DNA of 10,233 nucleotides from Nitrososphaerota archaeon (GTDB taxonomy: Archaea > Thermoproteota > Nitrososphaeria > Nitrososphaerales > JACPRH01), in NCBI GenBank assembly GCA_029460375.1, contig JARPAQ010000044.1:1-10233 (forward strand). The letters are read 5' to 3'. The notes under the pieces were generated by a model. It ran no database searches. It worked only from the letters and a program-made list of their open reading frames with translations, and had not been told where the DNA came from. Positions 5,922-10,233 of the stretch are shown one piece after another. Every line of letters begins with the position of its first letter. Position 1 is the stretch's first letter. The translations under genes were made by a program, and so were the position numbers.

Positions 5922-5946
5922 TGTTTTGCTTTTTTTCTGAACATTT
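5919..5946 (-). promoter_or_regulatory. Inverted repeat AAATGTT-N14-AACATTT over the regulator promoter
   Basis: A perfect 7-bp inverted repeat with arms at 5919-5925 and 5940-5946, centres 21 bases apart (two helical turns). One arm overlaps the TATA box and the loop contains the A-rich BRE on the minus strand. The position fits an autoregulatory operator for a dimeric winged-helix protein, but this is inferred from geometry only. Confidence 0.3.
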
Positions 5947-5968
5947 GTGCAGTACTTCCACCATATAA

Positions 5969-5976
5969 TTTATATA
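5969..5976 (+). promoter_or_regulatory. TATA box of the GNAT gene
   Basis: TTTATATA, a near-ideal archaeal TATA box. Transcription should start close to 6000, after the in-frame TTG at 5993 and 14 bases or so before ATG 6014, which rules against the TTG start. Confidence 0.55.
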
Positions 5977-5989
5977 CATCTACTGTATA
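5973..5989 (+). promoter_or_regulatory. Candidate operator TATACA-N5-TGTATA at the GNAT promoter
   Basis: A perfect 6-5-6 inverted repeat (TATACAtctacTGTATA). Its left arm overlaps the GNAT TATA box and its right arm ends about 10 bases before the predicted transcription start. Size and symmetry suit a homodimeric winged-helix repressor, and such a gene is divergently encoded 80-100 bases away. Binding there would block TBP. Confidence 0.4.
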
Positions 5990-6013
5990 GGGTTGTCAGG
6001 ATATAGTGGACAA

Positions 6014-6418
6014 ATGTCGCTAATGACACTAAATAAATACGCAAACGGTCAATCCACCCTATTGAGAATGTACGACCGTGAAGGAAACGCCGAGCGATCA
6101 GCCCCCAAAATCGGAAACATCAGACTGATCAATCAGAAGAAAACCATAGGCGAAGTCACATTCAGCATATCCCGAGAAGAGATGATTATAGACGGATTAT
6201 TCGTAAAACCTCAGTTCAGGAGATGCGGGTTCGGAACCCAGCTACTCAGACTGGCAGAAAATATCGCGGCAGAAACCGGTCTCAGACACATATCCCTCAG
6301 ACCATCACCGATAGACACTGTGAAGATGGCGACCCTGAAATCATGGTACAGCCACAGAGGCTACTCACCCTATAGCAGAAACCTTATGCACAAAACAATG
6401 GCTTCCATTCTATCCTGA
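6014..6418 (+). CDS. GNAT-family N-acetyltransferase
   Basis: A compact protein of 134 residues with one GNAT domain, transferring acetyl from acetyl-CoA to an amine of unknown substrate. The core is visible in order: strand GNIRLINQKKTIGEVTF, strand MIIDGLFVKP (the usual beta4), then motif A RRCGFGTQLL (Q/R-x-x-G-x-G type, acetyl-CoA pyrophosphate loop), helix RLAENIAAETG, strand HISLRP, and a final WYSHRGYSPYS, the common 'Y-x-x-x-G-(Y/F)' end. The first 35 residues are hydrophilic and less conserved-looking. A TTG at 5993 would add seven residues, but it lies before the predicted transcription start, so ATG 6014 is preferred. Its codons are strongly A/C-ending, as in the following proC, and unlike the G/T-ending genes further right. 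It may be controlled by the divergent winged-helix protein. Confidence 0.85.
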   Translation: MSLMTLNKYANGQSTLLRMYDREGNAERSAPKIGNIRLINQKKTIGEVTFSISREEMIIDGLFVKPQFRRCGFGTQLLRLAENIAAETGLRHISLRPSPIDTVKMATLKSWYSHRGYSPYSRNLMHKTMASILS

Positions 6419-6468
6419 CTGAAGAACCTTCTGATTAAGAAACATCATCTAGCGCCCTAGCTTGAAAG

Positions 6469-6476
6469 ATTTAAAC
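6469..6476 (+). promoter_or_regulatory. TATA-like box of proC
   Basis: GAAAG followed by ATTTAAAC. Its centre is about 30 bases upstream of ATG 6502 and 20 upstream of ATG 6493; the usual archaeal spacing therefore favours the second ATG (or transcription starting between the two). Confidence 0.4.
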
Positions 6477-6501
6477 ACCTATACCTACTAGGATGAACCT
6501 T

Positions 6502-7335
6502 ATGCCCAACGTGGGAAAAGTCGGCATCATAGGGCTAGGAAAGATGGGTGAAGCCCTAGTATCAGGACTCCTGCTGTCTCAAGCCTACGCACCACGAGAC
6601 ATCTACGCATACGACATAGTTCCCGAAAGATACCGATATATGAAATCAAAATACGGAATCAACATACTCAAAAGCGCATCAGAAGTAGCCTCAACATCAA
6701 ATATAGTCACCATAGTCGTGAAGCCGCAGGATATAGCAGACGCTATCCAAGAAGTGAAGAAAGCCCCACTGAAAGACAAGATCATACTATCACTAGCCGC
6801 AGGCATAAGCACCTCATACCTAGTGAAACACCTCCCTAAAGGAACAGAAGTGATCAGAGCTATGCCCAACCTAGCCTGCTCAATAGGCGAAGGTATGATA
6901 TGTGTCACCAGCGGCAAAGGAGCCTCCAAGAGGAGCCTCGATAAAGCCACAAAGCTCCTAGAGCTGACAGGCAGAGTCTTGCAGATAGATGAAAAGTACA
7001 TGGACGCCGTAACAGGGCTGTCCGGAAGTGGACCGGCATTCGTATACGTGTTCATAGAAGCGCTGGCCGACGCGGGTGTTCGACTAGGTTTACAGAGAGA
7101 TCTAGCCTTCACACTAGCAGCCCAGACTACCCTGGGTGCAGGTAAACTTGTAGTCTCTACAGGTGAGCATCCTGCGAAGCTGAAGGATATGGTCGTAACG
7201 CCGGGTGGGACTACTATCGAGGGCCTGATAGAGATAGAGAAGGGTGGGCTTAGAGCTGTGGTCATAGAAGCTGTTTCGAAGACCGCGGAGAAAGCACGTC
7301 ACCTTCAAGCTCTGCTCGACAAGAATCTCAGCTAG
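6502..7335 (+). CDS. proC: Pyrroline-5-carboxylate reductase
   Basis: The enzyme makes proline by reducing 1-pyrroline-5-carboxylate (P5C) with NAD(P)H in the cytoplasm. An N-terminal Rossmann domain shows KVGIIGLGKMGEAL, then TIVVKPQDI, LSLAAGIS and VIRAMPNLACSIGEG. The C-terminal helical dimer domain carries the family signature MDAVTGLSGSGPAFVYVFIE and MVVTPGGTTIEGL, both complete. Length is 277 residues (280 from the in-frame ATG 6493), normal for ProC. I prefer 6502 because of the distance to the TATA-like box. It is followed 49 bases later by a P5C dehydrogenase gene with its own promoter-like element, so both exits from P5C are side by side. Third-position base use changes abruptly near 7130: A/C-ending before, G/T-ending after. 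No frameshift accompanies this. Confidence 0.95.
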   Translation: MPNVGKVGIIGLGKMGEALVSGLLLSQAYAPRDIYAYDIVPERYRYMKSKYGINILKSASEVASTSNIVTIVVKPQDIADAIQEVKKAPLKDKIILSLAAGISTSYLVKHLPKGTEVIRAMPNLACSIGEGMICVTSGKGASKRSLDKATKLLELTGRVLQIDEKYMDAVTGLSGSGPAFVYVFIEALADAGVRLGLQRDLAFTLAAQTTLGAGKLVVSTGEHPAKLKDMVVTPGGTTIEGLIEIEKGGLRAVVIEAVSKTAEKARHLQALLDKNLS

Positions 7336-7343
7336 TGGGCTAC

Positions 7344-7351
7344 TTTAAATT
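7344..7351 (+). promoter_or_regulatory. TATA-like box of the P5C dehydrogenase gene
   Basis: TTTAAATT, centred about 27 bases before 7375, giving a leader of about 10 bases before ATG 7385. It lies only nine bases after the proC stop, so the dehydrogenase may have its own promoter as well as read-through from proC. No Shine-Dalgarno site precedes ATG 7385. Confidence 0.4.
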
Positions 7352-7384
7352 AAGCAGATCATGACCCGCAGGTAGGTTAGATGC

Positions 7385-8968
7385 ATGACGCAGGTAAAGT
7401 TTGAGAACGAGAACACTTGGCCGAAGGCTTCAAACTCAGGTCAGACTGAAGATTTTCACAGAAAGTATGAGGAAGCTGTAGAAAAAGTAAAGCAGCAGTT
7501 CGGGAAGCGTTACCCAAATTACATCGGTGGAGAGGAAGTATACTCTGAAGGAGGAGAGTTCGAAGACCGCTCCCCCAACGATACAAGAATAGTGCTGGGA
7601 CGATTCCAGAAGGGCACTCGAGGAGATGCTGCCAAAGCGGTTGACGTGGCTTCAAGAGCCTTTGGACAGTGGGGTAGAACACCTTATCAGAAGCGTATCG
7701 AGATCTTGAGGAGGGCCGCTGACACTTTTGCAGAGCGGAAGTTTGAGCTCGCCGCGTGGATGAGTTTTGAAAACGGTAAGAATAGGTTTGAGGCTGTAGC
7801 GGATGTGGATGAAACTATAGATCTTACACGGTACTACTGCCATGTTCTGGAGTTCGAAGAAGGGTTCAGCAGGCCTATGGGGAAGGTGTTCCCTAATGAA
7901 GAGACTCGTAGCATCCTTAAGCCGTATGGTGTCTGGGGTGTCATATCACCTTTCAACTTCCCGTTGGCGATAGCGACCGGTATGAGTATGGGTGTACTTG
8001 TCACGGGAAATACGGTGGTTTTCAAGCCTGCGAGCGACACTCCTCTTATGGGCTTCCTGCTCTGCAAAATACTGCATGAAGCAGGTCTTCCGAACGGTGT
8101 CTTCAACTATGTCACTGGATCAGGGAGCACTGTCGGGGCGGAGCTGGTTGAAAACCTAGGTGTGAAGGGCATAGTCTTTACAGGATCGAAGGATGTCGGT
8201 TTTTCAGCTTACAAACAGTTCAGTGAAACGGTACCTCGCCCATTCATAGCGGAGCTGGGTGGCAAGAACCCTGTAATCGTAACAGCAAAGGCTGACATAG
8301 AGAAGGCTGTTGAAGGCGTCATGAAGGCTGCGTTTGGGTACAGTGGCCAAAAGTGTAGCGCCGCTTCAAGAGTATATGTTGAGAAGAGTGTAAAGCAGAA
8401 GTTTGTCGACGGTTTAGTATCTGAGACCAAGGCGCTGAGGGTCGGTAACGCTGTTGAAAGGGAGTCTTTTGTGGGTCCTGTCATTAACGAGAATGCCTAC
8501 AGAAGCTTTCAGGCATATGCTGAAACCGCTTTCAAAGACGGCCAAGTGCTTACTGGAGGACATATAGTGAAGGAGGGGGATCTGCAGTACGGCTACTATG
8601 CCGAGCCGACGGTGGTTGACGGTCTGTCCAAAGAGCATAGGCTGTTCAAGGAGGAGCTCTTCGTTCCGATAATATGCGTAACCGACATTGAAAGTCTGGA
8701 TGAAGGGTTAAGGCTGGCTAACGATGTTGAGTACGGTCTAACAGCAGGTGTATTCACTCAGGATGAAGAGGAGGCGCAGAAGTTCCTAGATGAGATCGAA
8801 GCAGGGGTGATATACGTTAACAGAAAGGTAGGTGCCACCACGGGAGCTATGGCCGGGGCTCAGCCGTTTGTTGGATGGAAGTTGAGCGGCACCAGCGGAA
8901 AGGGTGCAGGTGGACCGTACTATCTACATCAGTTTCTGAGGGAGCAGAGTCAGACAAGATACCCGTAA
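7385..8968 (+). CDS. rocA: 1-pyrroline-5-carboxylate dehydrogenase (RocA/PutA-type ALDH)
   Basis: Oxidises glutamate-5-semialdehyde (open form of P5C) to glutamate with NAD(P)+, the final step of proline and ornithine/arginine breakdown. At 527 residues it matches the longer P5CDH family. Catalytic residues are present: Asn191 (SPFNFP), Glu290 (AELGGKN), Cys324 (SGQKCSAAS). The cofactor strand has FKPASDTP. The P5CDH-specific C-terminus NRKVGATTGAMAGAQPFVGWK, then SGTSGKGAGGPYYLHQFLREQS, separates it from other ALDHs and from the GAPN in this window. The N-terminal 60 residues (NTWPKASNSGQTEDFHRKYEE...YPNYIGGEE) are also of P5CDH type. Downstream of proC by 49 bases; no proline dehydrogenase or ornithine aminotransferase is in view, so the source of P5C is open. 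Assigned with confidence by family; direction in vivo is inferred. Confidence 0.92.
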   Translation: MTQVKFENENTWPKASNSGQTEDFHRKYEEAVEKVKQQFGKRYPNYIGGEEVYSEGGEFEDRSPNDTRIVLGRFQKGTRGDAAKAVDVASRAFGQWGRTPYQKRIEILRRAADTFAERKFELAAWMSFENGKNRFEAVADVDETIDLTRYYCHVLEFEEGFSRPMGKVFPNEETRSILKPYGVWGVISPFNFPLAIATGMSMGVLVTGNTVVFKPASDTPLMGFLLCKILHEAGLPNGVFNYVTGSGSTVGAELVENLGVKGIVFTGSKDVGFSAYKQFSETVPRPFIAELGGKNPVIVTAKADIEKAVEGVMKAAFGYSGQKCSAASRVYVEKSVKQKFVDGLVSETKALRVGNAVERESFVGPVINENAYRSFQAYAETAFKDGQVLTGGHIVKEGDLQYGYYAEPTVVDGLSKEHRLFKEELFVPIICVTDIESLDEGLRLANDVEYGLTAGVFTQDEEEAQKFLDEIEAGVIYVNRKVGATTGAMAGAQPFVGWKLSGTSGKGAGGPYYLHQFLREQSQTRYP

Positions 8969-9035
8969 TTCGATGGTCTGAAAGATACTTCACCCGAAAG
9001 GTTCTATAGGGCAATCTCCATCTAGGTAGGTTAGT

Positions 9036-9791
9036 ATGCTTCTGGTTCAGATATCGGATATTCACTGTGGCCCGCAGTTCCGTAAGGAGGTTTTCGATGA
9101 GGCTGTGAAGGAGATTAATAGCATGAAGCCGCATGGGGTCATAGTTACGGGTGATTTAACGGAGGATGGGCTTGTAGAACAGTATCAGCAGGCCAAAGAA
9201 GTTCTGGATAGAATAGAGGCGGAGAAGATCTTCATATGTAGCGGAAACCATGATTATCGTTCAACCGGCTACTACCTCTTCAGACACTTTTTCCAGCCTC
9301 AACAAGTTGTAACGGCGGGTGACACGGTTTTTGTTAGTCTGAGTACAGCCCGACCGGAACGTGACGACGGTGAAGCGGGGTTTAGGCAGATCATGTGGTT
9401 GAAACGAGTCCTCGCTCAGTATAAAGATAAGCGGAGAGTTGTGGCTATGCATCATCATGTGCTTCCTGTCCCTGATACTGGAACCGATCGGATCAGGATA
9501 GTTGATGCTGGAGATCTTCTGCGGGTAATAGCTCGGTCGGGTGTGGATCTCGTCTTATGTGGTCATCGACATCGGCCTTGGATATGGCGGCTGGAGGATT
9601 TTATAGTGGTTAACGCTGGAACCGTGTCTTCAAAAAGGACTCGAGGTTTCTTTGTGAATAGCTATAACATAATCGAGATTCTGGACAGTGAGATACGTGC
9701 TCATCTTAAGGTGGTCGGAGGCAAGAAGATAGATTTGAGAAATGTCTTGAAGCACGAATACCTTCACTTGCCGCCGAAGAGGCGAATCTGA
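9036..9791 (+). CDS. CpdA-like calcineurin-fold metallophosphoesterase
   Basis: A 251-residue binuclear-metal phosphoesterase. All motifs are in order: SDIH (Asp8, His10), GDLTEDG (Asp40), GNHDY (Asn71, His72), MHHH (His139/140) and GHRHRP (His177, His179). This matches the class III cyclic-nucleotide phosphodiesterase (Icc/CpdA) branch of the superfamily, whose members cleave varied phosphodiesters or monoesters; the natural substrate cannot be read from sequence. The C-terminal 35 residues (VVGGKKIDLRNVLKHEYLHLPPKRRI) are basic and lie outside the core. No signal peptide, so probably cytoplasmic. It starts 67 bases after the P5CDH stop with only a weak TATA-like CTATAG (9004-9009), and is followed by uppP 36 bases on. 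A role in lipid or nucleotide phosphate metabolism with UppP is possible but is only a neighbourhood guess. Confidence 0.88.
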   Translation: MLLVQISDIHCGPQFRKEVFDEAVKEINSMKPHGVIVTGDLTEDGLVEQYQQAKEVLDRIEAEKIFICSGNHDYRSTGYYLFRHFFQPQQVVTAGDTVFVSLSTARPERDDGEAGFRQIMWLKRVLAQYKDKRRVVAMHHHVLPVPDTGTDRIRIVDAGDLLRVIARSGVDLVLCGHRHRPWIWRLEDFIVVNAGTVSSKRTRGFFVNSYNIIEILDSEIRAHLKVVGGKKIDLRNVLKHEYLHLPPKRRI

Positions 9792-9798
9792 AACCTTC

Positions 9799-9806
9799 AT
9801 TAATAG
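9799..9806 (+). promoter_or_regulatory. TATA-like box of uppP
   Basis: ATTAATAG, centred about 26 bases before ATG 9828. Transcription would start at the ATG itself, a leaderless message; no Shine-Dalgarno site precedes the ATG, which fits. It lies just after the metallophosphoesterase stop at 9791. Confidence 0.45.
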
Positions 9807-9827
9807 ACACGTAGCACGATACGGGTT

Positions 9828-10233
9828 ATGGTAAGCCTGTTAGAGGCTGTCCTCCTAGGTGTGGTGCAGGGGTTGACGGAGTGGCTTCCCGTATCGAGCT
9901 CCGGCCACTTGGTTATGGTTCAGGAGTTCTTGGGGATAGAGGTTCCTCTGTTCTTCGATATACTGTTGCATCTGGGGACTGTTACTGTTATATTCATTTT
10001 CTTCTGGCGCGATATATTTCAGATTCTTAAAGCATTCTTCAGACGTGACTTTAAGAGTGACGAGGGTCGGCTGGGTGTTTACATAGTTGTGGGGAATATT
10101 CCTATAGCTTTCTTCGGATACTTCTTTTATGATACGCTGGTCTCGTTCTTCACGAACCTGCTGGTGGTGGGTGTGGCTCTGCTTGTGACAGGTTCTCTAC
10201 TGTTTCTCTCTCGTTATGGTGGTTCGACTAGGA
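9828..10233 (+). CDS. uppP: Undecaprenyl/polyprenyl-diphosphatase UppP (BacA family), 3' end outside window
   Basis: The first 135 codons of a membrane phosphatase that removes a phosphate from polyprenyl diphosphate so that the lipid carrier can be reused. The BacA hallmark is intact near the start: GVVQGLTEWLPVSSSGHLVM, containing the catalytic (E/Q)GxTEWLPVSSSGH region. Hydrophobic segments follow (FFDILLHLGTVTVIFIFFW; YIVVGNIPIAFFGYFF; FFTNLLVVGVALLVTGSLLF) separated by basic loops. The second signature (PGxSRSG) has not been reached at the window end, so an intact gene cannot be confirmed. In archaea the carrier would be a dolichol-type C55-60 polyprenyl phosphate serving glycosylation rather than peptidoglycan; that substrate is inferred. 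Starts 36 bases after the metallophosphoesterase gene, probably leaderless from its own TATA-like box. Confidence 0.92.
   Translation, partial: MVSLLEAVLLGVVQGLTEWLPVSSSGHLVMVQEFLGIEVPLFFDILLHLGTVTVIFIFFWRDIFQILKAFFRRDFKSDEGRLGVYIVVGNIPIAFFGYFFYDTLVSFFTNLLVVGVALLVTGSLLFLSRYGGSTR

Noticed and set aside
5930..5936. A T7 run on the + strand that could be a terminator
   Set aside because: No + strand gene ends nearby; on the minus strand it is an A-run upstream of the regulator's BRE/TATA, which explains it better.
6603..7265. A 220-codon open frame antisense to proC
   Set aside because: It lies wholly inside a well-conserved gene, is Ser/Pro/Thr-rich with no recognisable motif, and has no promoter or ribosome binding site; it is a by-product of proC codon use.
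1..10233. Searched for CRISPR arrays, tRNA/rRNA genes, insertion sequences and attachment sites
   Set aside because: No regularly spaced direct repeats, no cloverleaf-like sequence, no transposase or integrase and no terminal inverted repeats were seen; all gaps between genes are short.

Overview
The window reads as a piece of an archaeal chromosome, most likely from the Thermoproteota/TACK side, although the exact lineage cannot be fixed from the sequence. Three things point to Archaea. First, TATA-like boxes are centred about 26-30 bases upstream of the start codon of nearly every promoter-proximal gene, which suggests leaderless or near-leaderless transcripts. Second, Shine-Dalgarno sites (GGTGAT/GGAGGTGAT type) appear only before genes inside an operon. 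Third, the gene content includes a GAPN-type glyceraldehyde-3-phosphate dehydrogenase and a DUF1122-like protein. AGA/AGG arginine and ATA isoleucine codons are common. I see no mobile element, CRISPR array, rRNA or tRNA.

Layout. A 5'-truncated DUF1122-like gene (+) converges on gapN (-). After a divergent promoter region comes a nitrogen operon on the + strand: a 42-codon small ORF missed by length cut-offs, then amt, then two P-II genes (glnK-like 1 and 2). The second P-II gene converges with, and shares its CTAG stop tetranucleotide with, a minus-strand protein that looks like a stand-alone PD-(D/E)XK nuclease fold. Next is a small winged-helix regulator (-), divergent from a GNAT acetyltransferase (+); the intergenic space between them holds two inverted repeats that could be operators. 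Then follow proC and a P5C dehydrogenase (rocA type) on the + strand, a CpdA-like metallophosphoesterase, and the first 135 codons of uppP, which runs off the window.

How the genes fit together. The centre is nitrogen supply: Amt imports ammonium and P-II trimers gate it. The proC/P5C-dehydrogenase pair sits on the proline-P5C-glutamate node. GapN is a one-way glycolytic step that yields reduced nucleotide. The metallophosphoesterase and UppP at the right end may serve phosphate-ester and polyprenyl-phosphate recycling.

Most notable observations. The small ORF before amt has an N-terminus like transmembrane segment 1 of the other Amt subtype, sits exactly where transcription should start, and ends inside the amt ribosome binding site. 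There are two P-II genes but only one full amt, and P-II 1 has lost residues used for 2-oxoglutarate/ATP binding while P-II 2 keeps them. Third-position base use in proC switches sharply about three quarters of the way through the gene.
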